Shown here: one piece after another, positions 1 through 8,562 of the stretch
Numbering within the stretch: position 1 is the first letter of the stretch
How the letters are laid out: the number at the start of each line of letters is the position of its first letter
Origin: Vibrio sp. CB1-14
GTDB taxonomy: Bacteria; Pseudomonadota; Gammaproteobacteria; Enterobacterales; Vibrionaceae
Length of the DNA stretch: 64,000 bases
Direction of reading: 5' to 3'
Assembly (NCBI RefSeq): GCF_040412085.2
Contig: NZ_CP115920.1
Location: 1,240,001 to 1,304,000, forward strand
Program-made: the position numbers and the translations under genes
Notes under the pieces: generated by a model
What the model was told of the DNA's origin: nothing
Seen by the model: only the letters and a program-made list of their open reading frames with translations
Databases searched by the model: none

Positions 1-1
1 G

Positions 2-757
2 TCATTAGGGAACAATAACCAAGTTGTGTTAACGACGCATAATCCATTATTTGTTGATAGAAATGAGATCAAATCCAACATCATAGTTGATTCAGGAAAA
101 GCGACACCAGCAAAAAGCACCAAGCAAATAAGAGATATTCTAGGTATTAAAGCTTCTGATAATTTGACTAATGCTAGTTATGTTTTGGTCGTAGAAGGTG
201 AGGACGATGTTATTGCTCTGAAAGCCATTTTGCCCACACTTAGTGACGTAATTGGTAAAAGTATCAAAAGTAACTTACTTGTAATTGAGCAGATCGGTGG
301 TGCAGGTAACTTACCCTACAAATTAACCTTATTAAGTAATTCACTTTGTGTTTATCATTGCTTACTTGATAACGATGATGCAGGAAGAGAAGCTTTCGAA
401 AAAGCGGAAAATGAAAAGCTAATATCTATTAAAAGTAACACCTTTATTACATGTAATGGCTCACCCAACTCAGAGTTTGAGGATTGCCTGAATGTCAGCT
501 CTTATGCTAAAGCTGTTTTGGATGAATTTGGAGTTGATTTAACAACAAATGCTTTCAAGGGAAACCAAAAGTGGTCAGATAGGGTAAGAAAAGTTTTTCT
601 TACTAATGGTAAGCCTTGGAATGACAAAGTCGAATCGGACGTAAAATACGTAGTTGCGAATGCGGTTAAGAAAGCGCCTAATGATGCTTTAAATGCGCAT
701 AAACGAAACTCGATTGATGCATTAGTAGAATGCTTAGAGTCTCTAATAGGGAGCTAG
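2..757 (+). CDS. OLD-family ATP-dependent nuclease, C-terminal part
   Basis: The frame is open to the left edge, so this is the 3' end of a longer gene. The visible part starts just before the ABC-ATPase switch histidine (VVLTTHNPLFV) and continues into a TOPRIM nuclease domain, with the acidic motifs VVEGEDD and LLDNDDAGREAF. This order (ATPase H-loop, then TOPRIM) is that of OLD (overcoming lysogenization defect) nucleases, which are common in phage-defence and mobile islands. The Walker A and B motifs lie outside the window, so the subclass cannot be set. The next gene is about 490 bases downstream on the same strand and is an integrase. The family call is firm; a defence role is inference from family and context. 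Confidence 0.8.
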   Translation, partial: SLGNNNQVVLTTHNPLFVDRNEIKSNIIVDSGKATPAKSTKQIRDILGIKASDNLTNASYVLVVEGEDDVIALKAILPTLSDVIGKSIKSNLLVIEQIGGAGNLPYKLTLLSNSLCVYHCLLDNDDAGREAFEKAENEKLISIKSNTFITCNGSPNSEFEDCLNVSSYAKAVLDEFGVDLTTNAFKGNQKWSDRVRKVFLTNGKPWNDKVESDVKYVVANAVKKAPNDALNAHKRNSIDALVECLESLIGS

Positions 758-1046
758 TCTAACACGTGGGGATTATCGTTGTGCAATCAGCGCTTAATCC
801 TTAATGTGACTGAGCTAAAAGCTTTCCAATACTTATATTAATTCATTGATGATCAATTTAAACAATTTACTAACACATAATTGTCCAAAAACGATTTAGA
901 CAGCTAAACGATTGACTGCTAAGCGATTGAGTGTGATCACCAATCGATTTTGTGGTATCGGTAATGCAACGAATGCAATAGAGCAGCAGTGGCTTTATTA
1001 TGTAACTTTCTTTCAGTGTGGTGCTCAGTTTCGTGTACGTTTAAAA

Positions 1047-1147
1047 TTGGGACGCTTTATGGTTTTAATTTGGGACATTTTATAGTTTTAACTTGATTCT
1101 AACTTATTGATTTTAATGTGTTTGATTGGACGCCTTATGGTATTAAC
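1047..1147. repeat. three degenerate 22-base repeats, TTGGGACGYYTTATGG type
   Basis: The non-coding stretch 758-1247 contains three related copies, at 1047-1068, 1070-1092 and 1126-1147. They share the pattern TTGGRACRYYTTATRGTWTTAA, all in the same orientation. Copies one and two are almost adjacent; the third is about 34 bases further. Serial short repeats like this are typical of transposon ends or recombinase arm sites, and the integrase gene begins 100 bases downstream. No function is proven. The rest of 758-1247 shows no convincing gene. Confidence 0.5.
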
Positions 1148-1223
1148 GACACTAGCGTTTAGTAATTTGTAATCAACGAGTTATAACGCACCACACCTTT
1201 CAAATAGCATAGAAAACGCGACT

Positions 1224-1242
1224 GGTACTGAACTTAGGTACT
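1224..1242 (+). promoter_or_regulatory. GGTACT-N7-GGTACT direct repeat before integrase
   Basis: Two GGTACT hexamers stand 13 bases apart, ending five bases before the ATG of the integrase at 1248. The same pair with the same spacing is found at 18322-18340, four bases before the start of a related integrase, and at 18147-18165. No Shine-Dalgarno sequence is visible between the pair and the ATG. It may be a recombinase binding or crossover site, or an operator; the sequence does not decide between them. Confidence 0.55.
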
Positions 1243-1247
1243 GAGCT

Positions 1248-3122
1248 ATGCGCTATCTCACTCAATCTAGTAATCATTCTTGGACTTTCCGTTTCCAATT
1301 TCCTCGGCGTGTTCGTGACTATTTTTATGGTCAATTTGAATATAAATATTCGTTGGGTAAAGTGACGCCAAGAGAGGCTCGTTCGAAAGCTCTAGAGCTT
1401 GAAAAACGGCTTGTTGACGTCATTTGCAGGGTAGAAGACGCGATAGATCGACCGTCGTCTTGTGAAGGAATAGAGCTTGTCACTTGCCAACTGGTTGCCA
1501 GAATGAAAGTGGATATGTTCCTAGCTGTAGACGCATACAAAAGGATTTCAGCTTCGCCAAGGCTTCAAGGCGCACTACGAAGGTTAATGTCAGGTAAGGA
1601 CAAGCAGACCCTCTCCTTATCCGCTTTTAGAGACCTACAATGCATCCATAAGCTGTATCCAAGCACCACATCACCAGATACAAGAGCCCAGCAAATGTGG
1701 GCACTGATTTCCGACGAATGTTTGACCTGTCAGGAACCCTTCAAGAATAAAGCACAAAAGATGCTTGTTCGTCACTATAAATTAATGCTGGAAGCTCGTA
1801 ACAGTTTGGAATATTTCGACTTTTCACGATTTTCGAGAGTACTGAAAGCACTAAGGCAAAACGCTGTCGAGAGTTCAACGGAAGCTGCTCCAGGTGAATG
1901 TTTCGAGGAGTTTGAGCAACATCCCCCATTAAAAAACATTGCAGTTGATACCCCTGCTGACATAACTGCTTCGAAAGCGCATGAAAGAGAAGGTAACACT
2001 GGTGCAGTGAGCGCGAGTGAGGTGGATATCCGGTGGTATTGCGAACAATACCAGACACACCGAAACAACAAATTAGGGGTAAGAAAAAATAGTGAAGGTG
2101 TGGCGCTAGAAGCACAGAAAACGGTTGAGATGTGCCTTCTTGTTCATGAGCTTATTGGGGTTCACGATATTACTCAAATCAACGTCACCCATGCAGATCA
2201 TGCGCTCTCACAGCTACGAGCGTTTCCTAAAGTTTCCAACTCTAAAATTAACAAGAAACGCTTCCATGCTTTTCCAAAGCATCAATGGGTTAAAATCAAT
2301 CAAGGTGCCGGACTTGAGGTGATTTCAGAATCGACAGTGGGCAGATACATTGAGAAAACCTCAACGATCTACAGTTGGATACGAGACAATTTTCCTGTTC
2401 AATCTATCAACCCCTTCTGCGGTTTGGCATCTAAAAGCGGTGGACCAGTGCTAGATGAAGAGGACAATGTTGCATCGTTTAGCAAAAACGACCTTGTAAA
2501 AATATTCAGTCAACCCATTTTCACCGAACATAAAATCAAAAGACATTACACCAAGCGGATTCCCAAATATTCACAATACTGGATGCCTCTCATCGCGCTT
2601 CTCAGCGGAATGAGACCTAACGAGATTGCTCAGCTCAAACGCAAGGATTGCGTTCTCAGAGACGACATACTGTTCTTCCAGCTATCAAATCAAGATGAAG
2701 ACCAATCTCTAAAGAACAAACGCGCACAACGAGCAGTGCCAGTGCACAGCAAACTGATCGAGTTGGGCTTTGAGCGATTCATTGAACCACTTGCTTCTGA
2801 AGAGCGGCTGTTCCCTGAGCTGTCCTACAGCAAAAAGGAAGGCTATTACAAATCGTTTGGCGAGTGGTTCAAGAGATATTTTTCTAACTACATTGACTTA
2901 ACTGGCGAAGGGAAGCGGTTTTACAGTTTCCGCCATACGTTTATCGATCAGTTCAAGCAGCGAGGCTCTATAGCAGCGGTACCCGCTTCGATTGTTGGCC
3001 ATAAGAATGGAAGCATCACTTACGATACCTATGGCAGTAAAGCAGATTTGGCTACTTTGAGGAACTACATTGAGACGGTGAAATTTGATGAAGTCCTTAA
3101 AAAGGTGAAGCCTTTGAAGTAG
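1248..3122 (+). CDS. large tyrosine recombinase (DUF6538-type integrase)
   Basis: A 624-residue phage-type integrase. The N-terminus (MRYLTQ, then WTFRFQFPRRVRDYF) is the DUF6538-like arm-binding domain. A long helical middle follows, then a SAM-like core-binding region (about 260-390) and the catalytic domain. Catalytic residues seen are Arg456 (SGMRPNEIAQL), Arg562 (FYSFRHTF), His585 (IVGH) and the nucleophile Tyr595 (ITYDTYGS). All are present, so it should be active. It breaks and rejoins DNA to move its element. It is 155 bases from the end of the convergent Gabija-like pair. Two close relatives lie in this window, at 9893 (no N-terminal domain) and 18345 (no catalytic domain), so this is the only intact one. 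Confidence 0.85.
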   Translation: MRYLTQSSNHSWTFRFQFPRRVRDYFYGQFEYKYSLGKVTPREARSKALELEKRLVDVICRVEDAIDRPSSCEGIELVTCQLVARMKVDMFLAVDAYKRISASPRLQGALRRLMSGKDKQTLSLSAFRDLQCIHKLYPSTTSPDTRAQQMWALISDECLTCQEPFKNKAQKMLVRHYKLMLEARNSLEYFDFSRFSRVLKALRQNAVESSTEAAPGECFEEFEQHPPLKNIAVDTPADITASKAHEREGNTGAVSASEVDIRWYCEQYQTHRNNKLGVRKNSEGVALEAQKTVEMCLLVHELIGVHDITQINVTHADHALSQLRAFPKVSNSKINKKRFHAFPKHQWVKINQGAGLEVISESTVGRYIEKTSTIYSWIRDNFPVQSINPFCGLASKSGGPVLDEEDNVASFSKNDLVKIFSQPIFTEHKIKRHYTKRIPKYSQYWMPLIALLSGMRPNEIAQLKRKDCVLRDDILFFQLSNQDEDQSLKNKRAQRAVPVHSKLIELGFERFIEPLASEERLFPELSYSKKEGYYKSFGEWFKRYFSNYIDLTGEGKRFYSFRHTFIDQFKQRGSIAAVPASIVGHKNGSITYDTYGSKADLATLRNYIETVKFDEVLKKVKPLK

Positions 3123-3190
3123 AGCGGCCAATGTACCTCTGGAGATAGAATTATAAGTGGAACACCCTGGTGCAAGCGTGATGGTGTGGC

Positions 3191-3225
3191 CAGTCTTGCG
3201 GGCTCACACCGGTCTTGCGGACTCA
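3191..3225. repeat. 16-base imperfect direct repeat
   Basis: CAGTCTTGCGGGCTCA (3191-3206) and CGGTCTTGCGGACTCA (3210-3225) differ at two positions and are separated by three bases. They lie between the integrase stop and the hairpin at 3230, and may be a duplicated element end or att sequence. Confidence 0.4.
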
Positions 3226-3229
3226 ACAG

Positions 3230-3251
3230 CTCATTTTTGGACAAAAATGAG
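3230..3251. terminator. bidirectional hairpin between integrase and gajB
   Basis: CTCATTTTTG (3230-3239) and CAAAAATGAG (3242-3251) form a perfect 10-base-pair stem with a two-base gap. It sits between two convergent genes, 26 bases beyond the stop of the minus-strand helicase gene. It could terminate either side, although the T-run is inside the stem rather than after it. Confidence 0.45.
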
Positions 3252-3277
3252 TTAGCTTAACACCTGCAATAAAGCAT

Positions 3278-4693
3278 TCATGGGAGTGCTGTAGCTGAGC
3301 TTGCAATAGATATGGTTTTAGCGCCTCTTGATAAGGCAACATACAAATTTTGGCTATTCATGTTACTTACATCAATGATTAAGCTGTGATCTGCTTCCAA
3401 GCCTTTAAGCAATAAAGTACTGCCTATAGCCAAATTTGGAATACGGGTATCACCTCGTTGACGTAGACTTTCTCTGGCTCTTTCCATGCCCTGTTTGAAG
3501 CTCAAGGATGGCTCACAAACAACGCTATTTATGGCACTCTTTAATGCACTGAATGCAGCACGTCGATAAACTCTAATATTATCATCAGCTTCAACAGCAT
3601 TCATAATTGCCAGAAAGTTAGCTGCTGTTTTCGATTGAATAAATACGACTATTGCAGCTTCGGTTAGACTTGGTGCGTTCCTGTTTCTACCAGCTAATAT
3701 TGTCCTTATTCTTGGAACCCAATGTGAATTTCCCATTCCAGTAGCCAGTGAACCAAAAATACTGATTACGCAAGTCGCTAATTGCTCACCCAGTTCAACG
3801 TCTAGTCGCTCAGAAAAAGTAACTAAATCTCTTAAGTCAACGGGCTCAACCACATCAATCCCGTTATTTTGGCTCGCATATAAATGTCGTGAACTTGCGT
3901 TGATTGAGTTACCAATAACAAGTAAAGAATCTTGGGGATAAGCGTTTCTAAGCTGGTATTGTGCCGTACTTTTCAGACGCATATTTTCTTGATGATTTTG
4001 ACTCAGTTGAATATGCGATACTGAGTTAGGGCTATGTGTTAAATCAATATTGTTTCCGGCTACCAACCTCCTACGGCATTCCAACACCCACTCACCCAGT
4101 TCTTGGTTTTGTGCATTTATCCAGCGCCAAGGTGTATTCAATTCGGTTAGCAACGGGAAATAACTTAAGACCTCTGCTTGCCAACTGGGAATCTGTGTAC
4201 CTCGAAAATTGAAAATCAACTGCATAGGATCCCCTAAGACTGTAGTTGGGATACACTGTGAAATAGAGCAAACAATATTGTGTTGCTCTTGGTTACAGTC
4301 TTGGTATTCATCAACAATCAGCCGTGAGTATGATGCTCTGATCACTTCATGCAGACTTCCAGTAGCCAAGTAGCGACTTACTGCATTTCTTAACTCAGGG
4401 TAATACGTTCGAGAGTTTTCAACGGGTGAGGCTATTTGACAATTTTGGCTAAAACTACTCGCTATTCTCACCGACCAGCCATCAATAGTCGACAATACAT
4501 AGTTCTTTGCTGGAACATTTGCCCTAGTAAGTCTCTTTCGAAGAGCTGCAACGCCAGCAGTTGTGTGGGTTAAAACCAGATATGGCTTAACAGGTGGAAT
4601 AGCCAAAGCTTCAACAATTAATTGAGTTTTTCCGCATCCTGCTGGAGCTTCAATAGCTCCAATTTCATTTTCTAATATGATTTCTGCTGACAC
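3278..4693 (-). CDS. gajB: UvrD/Rep-type helicase, GajB-like (Gabija)
   Basis: A 471-residue superfamily 1 helicase. Motif I is APAGCGKT (16-23), motif II is IVDEYQD (about 126-132), motif III is LGDPMQLIFNFRG (about 153-165), motif V is in STLLLKGLEADH and motif VI is LYVALSRG (about 450-457). It starts at a GTG with AGGGAA upstream, nine bases after the stop of the OLD nuclease gene, so the two are co-transcribed. In Gabija systems GajB senses DNA ends or nucleotide depletion and works with GajA against phage. Length (about 470-500) and partner fit GajB. The pair was recognised by architecture only; a related but distinct OLD-helicase defence system remains possible. Confidence 0.75.
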   Translation of the reverse strand: MSAEIILENEIGAIEAPAGCGKTQLIVEALAIPPVKPYLVLTHTTAGVAALRKRLTRANVPAKNYVLSTIDGWSVRIASSFSQNCQIASPVENSRTYYPELRNAVSRYLATGSLHEVIRASYSRLIVDEYQDCNQEQHNIVCSISQCIPTTVLGDPMQLIFNFRGTQIPSWQAEVLSYFPLLTELNTPWRWINAQNQELGEWVLECRRRLVAGNNIDLTHSPNSVSHIQLSQNHQENMRLKSTAQYQLRNAYPQDSLLVIGNSINASSRHLYASQNNGIDVVEPVDLRDLVTFSERLDVELGEQLATCVISIFGSLATGMGNSHWVPRIRTILAGRNRNAPSLTEAAIVVFIQSKTAANFLAIMNAVEADDNIRVYRRAAFSALKSAINSVVCEPSLSFKQGMERARESLRQRGDTRIPNLAIGSTLLLKGLEADHSLIIDVSNMNSQNLYVALSRGAKTISIASSATALP

Positions 4694-4702
4694 TTGTATT
4701 CC

Positions 4703-6412
4703 CTATTGTCGTGCCCACACAAGAAGGTTATCTAACACTTGAGTAAATTCAGGTTGTATGGATAGTTTGTTGGGCCAAAGAACTGTTTCTGCAACATTTC
4801 CCATAGGCTCAATGTCTTTGAACCATTCTTTTTTCTTTGCTGCTAGACCAAGATACAGTCGGTGAGCATCATGAGGAGTCTGAGTACAAATTGAGAGGTT
4901 AAACTGATTTTCAGATGCATTTGTAATGTGTGCATTTACCGCGTTATTAGTTTTTCTCTCAACTGCAATATTTAACAATTGCGGAATTAGATTAACGTGG
5001 CAATTATTAAATATTGCCTGCTCAGTAGCTTGGCTATCACCCCATTCAAACATAGGTATGCCCAGTTGTATTGCTTCGTTAATGGATGCTTCCTGCTGAT
5101 CATTGATATCTGAATCTTTAAATATTGCAACAGGGTAACCTAACTCATTAAAGACTTTAGCTCGCTTAAACATATGACTACCGCCGCCATCTGTGTGCAT
5201 AACACCAAGCGATTGGATGCTATGCTGCCCCTGTACTTGCTCAACAGCATCAATACCATTTAAAAGTCCAATTTCTGTTTTTCCTTCGCAGACTATTACT
5301 TTATTACTCAAAAATGCCTCTGCACATACTCGCAAAGTTGATTGATGCTCGTCACTACCATTCATCGAATACATAAGGTGATTTATTTGAGGTTGCCCGG
5401 CTACTGAAAACTTCCTCAGAATATGTAGCTGTGACGATTTTAATTCTCGGAGAACAAATGGGGAATGTGTTGTGATAAATACTTGTTGTATTGGTTGCTG
5501 TTCTTTTGCACCGATTTCTTTTAACAAACGACTGATTCTAAATGGCTCAAGGCCAAACTCTACCTCATCAATGATCAACAGTTTTGAGGTGGAAACCAAT
5601 TTTTGAATTCCCGCTAAAAGCAATCTAGTAGAGCCTGTACCCATTTGCCTAACTGGCGTTGCATTAGCATCATGTAAGCTCACTGCGCCATGCGAAACTG
5701 AAACACTCGACACATCAAGTAAAGCTTGTAGCTCACCTAAATTTACGCCGAGTGAAGATGCTACACCTTGAACACTTGCGAGTGCATTGTTAATCCCATC
5801 CACATTTTGCTGTGCAAAGGCTTGTCTGGCATTGCGAGAAACTTCGGTGAGTACTTCACTTACATCAAATCTATCGTCTAATAGCTTGTTTAGAAGTGAG
5901 TTACGCCCCCACGTAAAATGGCGCGAAGACCCTTCCCCTAATCTGGTGGGTGATATTAGCTCCCTGTGACTCCAAGGAAGCCTCTTCTCTAGTCCTTCCT
6001 GAGCAGCGCGATGCGAATATAAGCCCCAGTCTGGGTCTAAACCTTTATCCACGACTAAACTAACTGTAATAACAGTTTCCGCGCCTGCCTGAGGTTCGTC
6101 GTAGAATTCCTGAGTAGCAAGGTTGTAGGAACGGAGGAAACTACCATAGCGCTCAATGCTTAGAAGTTCGTCATTTAAGCATCCTAAAGTGACATAAATT
6201 TCAATTCGATTATCAACATTGGCGTTATAAAAATCAGCATCTGTAAAACTGATATTTCGCCTAGCACCTAGACAAAAGTCAATTGCATCAAGGATGGAAG
6301 ACTTTCCTGAGTCACCTGGACCAATGATGCAATTGACACCTTCTGTTGGATACCAGTCTAGAGATTGAATACCTCTAAAATTACGTATACCGATGTGACG
6401 AATAATCGACAT
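4703..6412 (-). CDS. gajA: OLD ATPase/TOPRIM nuclease, GajA-like (Gabija)
   Basis: A 569-residue protein. It has an ABC-type ATPase with Walker A GPGDSGKSSI (31-40), a signature-like segment RQMGTGSTRLL (about 255-265), Walker B KLLIIDEVEFG (277-287) and H-loop TTHSP (314-318). A TOPRIM nuclease domain follows, with the acidic motif CEGKTE (375-380) and FKDSD (431-435). GajA cuts phage DNA when nucleotides are depleted, and its usual length is near 580. The start is supported by GGGAAG before the ATG. Walker A has Asp where many relatives have Asn or Gly. With gajB just downstream the Gabija assignment is likely. An IS110 remnant lies immediately upstream. Confidence 0.78.
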   Translation of the reverse strand: MSIIRHIGIRNFRGIQSLDWYPTEGVNCIIGPGDSGKSSILDAIDFCLGARRNISFTDADFYNANVDNRIEIYVTLGCLNDELLSIERYGSFLRSYNLATQEFYDEPQAGAETVITVSLVVDKGLDPDWGLYSHRAAQEGLEKRLPWSHRELISPTRLGEGSSRHFTWGRNSLLNKLLDDRFDVSEVLTEVSRNARQAFAQQNVDGINNALASVQGVASSLGVNLGELQALLDVSSVSVSHGAVSLHDANATPVRQMGTGSTRLLLAGIQKLVSTSKLLIIDEVEFGLEPFRISRLLKEIGAKEQQPIQQVFITTHSPFVLRELKSSQLHILRKFSVAGQPQINHLMYSMNGSDEHQSTLRVCAEAFLSNKVIVCEGKTEIGLLNGIDAVEQVQGQHSIQSLGVMHTDGGGSHMFKRAKVFNELGYPVAIFKDSDINDQQEASINEAIQLGIPMFEWGDSQATEQAIFNNCHVNLIPQLLNIAVERKTNNAVNAHITNASENQFNLSICTQTPHDAHRLYLGLAAKKKEWFKDIEPMGNVAETVLWPNKLSIQPEFTQVLDNLLVWARQ

Positions 6413-6481
6413 GAAACTTCCCAGCTCAAATTTCTTTCTTAATTACAGAAACATAACTTAATATGCATCAAAACGCAAAGC

Positions 6482-6916
6482 TCCCCCGCTGAGACCGATG
6501 CTTTCGTTCTATATAGCCATGAATACCAGACTAAAAACACAATATTGCAGAACGTTCTAGGGATAGGAAACATCGTCGCGGAATCTATAATTGGCAACGT
6601 ACCAAAACTTGGCTACATCACGAATAAACAAGCGGTGTCACTGATAGGTGTCGCTCCAATCACACGCGAAAGTAGACGCTACAAAGGTAAGCGCATAATC
6701 CAAGGCGGTCGAGCGCAAGTACGAACCGTTTTATACATGACGATGATGTCAGCCATGCAATTTAACCCTGTTTTCAAAACCACTTATTCACGACTTTTAG
6801 AAGCTGGGAAACCCAATGAATTGGCTATCATTGCCTGCGTTCGCAAGATGATTGTAATACTGAATTCAATGTTACGAGATGGCGTCATGTTGGATGAAAA
6901 TATAGCCAAAATTTAG
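6482..6916 (+). pseudogene. IS110-family transposase, C-terminal remnant
   Basis: Only the C-terminal (transposase_20) domain of an IS110-type transposase is present. It contains LQNVLGIGNIVAESIIG, the ITNKQAVSLIGVAPI segment and the RVRTVLYMT-like and NSMLRDG motifs. The frame is open upstream to about 6482 without a proper start or the N-terminal DEDD catalytic domain, so it cannot act alone. It separates the Gabija-like pair from the following genes. Homology is clear from about 6518; the exact left break is uncertain. Confidence 0.75.
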
Positions 6917-6949
6917 CTATTGACGCCATAGTCGTTTGCAATATGCGTG

Positions 6950-7477
6950 CTAATTGATACCAAAATCTTTGGACAAAGAACTCATTAGTGATTGATTTGC
7001 TGCAATCAATCTTTCTTTGTCATAACCACTTTCAAATGATTCAAAAAAACTAGGCTTCCAATTATCAAGCCGTTGATAGCGTTCAACTTTAGCGATAATA
7101 CCAGCGTCTTTACCATGACCTCGATATGCCTTAAAAGACACCTTGATAAACTGTTGATATGCTTCAAAAGCTTCCTTAGACCAATAGGGCTGTGTTGAAT
7201 GAAAAGTCTTATCCACTTTTCGTTTGCACTCTAAGATGTCTGTAGGTGTGTACTCTTTCCAATCACCCACTCGAAGTATGTATGAATATATAGTATTAAT
7301 TTCATCTTGTACCGAAGCGTATATCGCCGCACGTTTTTCGATAATCGCATGATCAAGTTGCAGGCGACTCTTTATCTTCTCCAAACGTTTATGAACCCAA
7401 AAGCCTGTCAAAACGATCACTAATAGCGGCATAAATGCAGAAATTAGTGGAGCATATTTCAGCAATGAATCAATCAT
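6950..7477 (-). CDS. small membrane-anchored protein, unknown
   Basis: 175 residues. One N-terminal membrane helix (about 8-28, APLISAFMPLLVIVLTGFWV) is followed by a charged, probably helical cytoplasmic part rich in Lys, Glu and aromatic residues. The start has ACGGAG five bases before the ATG. I do not recognise the family. It begins 37 bases after an attC site on the same strand, so it sits where the next cassette gene would stand in an integron array. Its own 3' flank is the IS110 remnant, which may have replaced its attC. Single-helix small proteins of this shape are frequent in defence islands, but no function can be claimed. Confidence 0.65.
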   Translation of the reverse strand: MIDSLLKYAPLISAFMPLLVIVLTGFWVHKRLEKIKSRLQLDHAIIEKRAAIYASVQDEINTIYSYILRVGDWKEYTPTDILECKRKVDKTFHSTQPYWSKEAFEAYQQFIKVSFKAYRGHGKDAGIIAKVERYQRLDNWKPSFFESFESGYDKERLIAANQSLMSSLSKDFGIN

Positions 7478-7513
7478 GAAAACTCCGTTTTTATATCTTT
7501 ACACAGGAAGCAT

Positions 7514-7635
7514 ATACGCCGCATTAACGTGTGAGCAACGCTACCACGAAACTTAAACAAACCACCATAAACACAAAACCCAACGATGGCACAAAAAGTG
7601 CCAAGCGTTGCGAATCACTCTTAAATGCTTTGTAA
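7514..7635 (-). other. Vibrio-type integron attC site
   Basis: Read on the minus strand, this 122-base stretch starts seven bases after the DUF2971 stop. It begins TTACAAAGCATTTAAGAG, continues TTCGCAACGCTTGGCAC, then a GTTTTGTGTTTATGGTGG segment, and ends GCGTTGCTCACACGTTAATG followed by GCGGCGTAT. This follows the order of Vibrio chromosomal-integron repeats (AACAAACGC..., CAACGCTTGGC, GCGTTGCTCA, TTAACGCGGCGTTA), which fold into long hairpins. It also contains the stem GGCAC-AAAAA-GTGCC. The last core is degenerate (GCGTAT for GCGTTA), so recombination there may be poor. The match is from memory of the family. Confidence 0.7.
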
Positions 7636-7641
7636 GTTTTC

Positions 7642-8562
7642 TTACTCTCGGTGTATTGCATCCATTGAACGCATATAATCTTCGAGCTGCCCTGCTTCAC
7701 TTAATAACCGGAATGGATTACCTGCTGCTGCATCAATCTCATGAGCTTCCGTAATGCTGCACCAAGGACACATTTCATTACCACCACTAACTGGCTCTTC
7801 ACAATTATCACATAGTTCGTCATGGGCAAGAATGTCTCCATCCTTAAAAGTGCATATAGTCCCGTCATATGATCTGAAATACGGCTGAGGATGGCTTTTA
7901 CCAATGACCAGTTGATACCAATCAAGCCCCCATTCTTCTACCGCTTCTTGACTTAAAGTAATCAAATTTTCATCAGATTTAGGACCTATAATAACTGATA
8001 CTAAGCAGTCCATTGGAATATACAATATATCGTTACCAGCCACTTTCTCGATAACACCTGTTGTATCCACAAATCTTAACTCTTCTTCATAGCTCCATTG
8101 AGCGTATTTAGAAAAGTATGCTTCGGAAAAGGCAAAACGCTGGAGGTCATATGTGTATCGTGGTTTTTTTAGTTCTGCAGCTCGCTGAACAATGTCCCCA
8201 AGCGATTTATGAGGACCTTCACGATAGTCGACGTCCCAAAACGGATTTCCGTCAAAATGTTGTTGGAGTTTTTCTAAATCAAACTCAATTGCGAAACCTG
8301 TATGATTATTAGCATAGTGAGCCCACATCGGAGATACAATAGGGGACTTGGAAAAGCATGAGGTAGGAAACTGAGGCATCTCCTGAATGACGTCACTATA
8401 GAACGCTAAATATTCAGTTGGAATATTCAAATCCATTGCTAGGAATAACTCGTAAGGGTCATTGTAGTCCTTAGGCAAAGAACATTTAACACCACAAAAA
8501 CCTTCTTTATCAAAAACCAACTCAAAAACTGAACTTCCAAAGTATTTGTATATCTTGCTCAT
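7642..8562 (-). CDS. DUF2971-family protein, integron cassette gene
   Basis: 306 residues. DUF2971 hallmarks are the early YKYF...PKDYNDPYE segment, the SCFSKSPIVSPMWAHYANNH segment followed by GFAIEFD (about 70-95), and the later WSYEEELRFVD motif (about 155-165). The C-terminal third adds a zinc-ribbon-like pair, CDNC (about 252) and CPWC (about 268), which is an extra module. The biochemical role of DUF2971 is not established. An attC site directly after its stop marks it as an integron cassette gene. Translation probably starts at the ATG at 8562; no strong ribosome site is visible. Confidence 0.7.
   Translation of the reverse strand: MSKIYKYFGSSVFELVFDKEGFCGVKCSLPKDYNDPYELFLAMDLNIPTEYLAFYSDVIQEMPQFPTSCFSKSPIVSPMWAHYANNHTGFAIEFDLEKLQQHFDGNPFWDVDYREGPHKSLGDIVQRAAELKKPRYTYDLQRFAFSEAYFSKYAQWSYEEELRFVDTTGVIEKVAGNDILYIPMDCLVSVIIGPKSDENLITLSQEAVEEWGLDWYQLVIGKSHPQPYFRSYDGTICTFKDGDILAHDELCDNCEEPVSGGNEMCPWCSITEAHEIDAAAGNPFRLLSEAGQLEDYMRSMDAIHRE

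Noticed and set aside
4703-6412. Reading the OLD ATPase as AriA of a PARIS system.
   Set aside because: The TOPRIM domain is fused in the same protein and the partner is a UvrD-type helicase, which fits Gabija better than AriA plus AriB.
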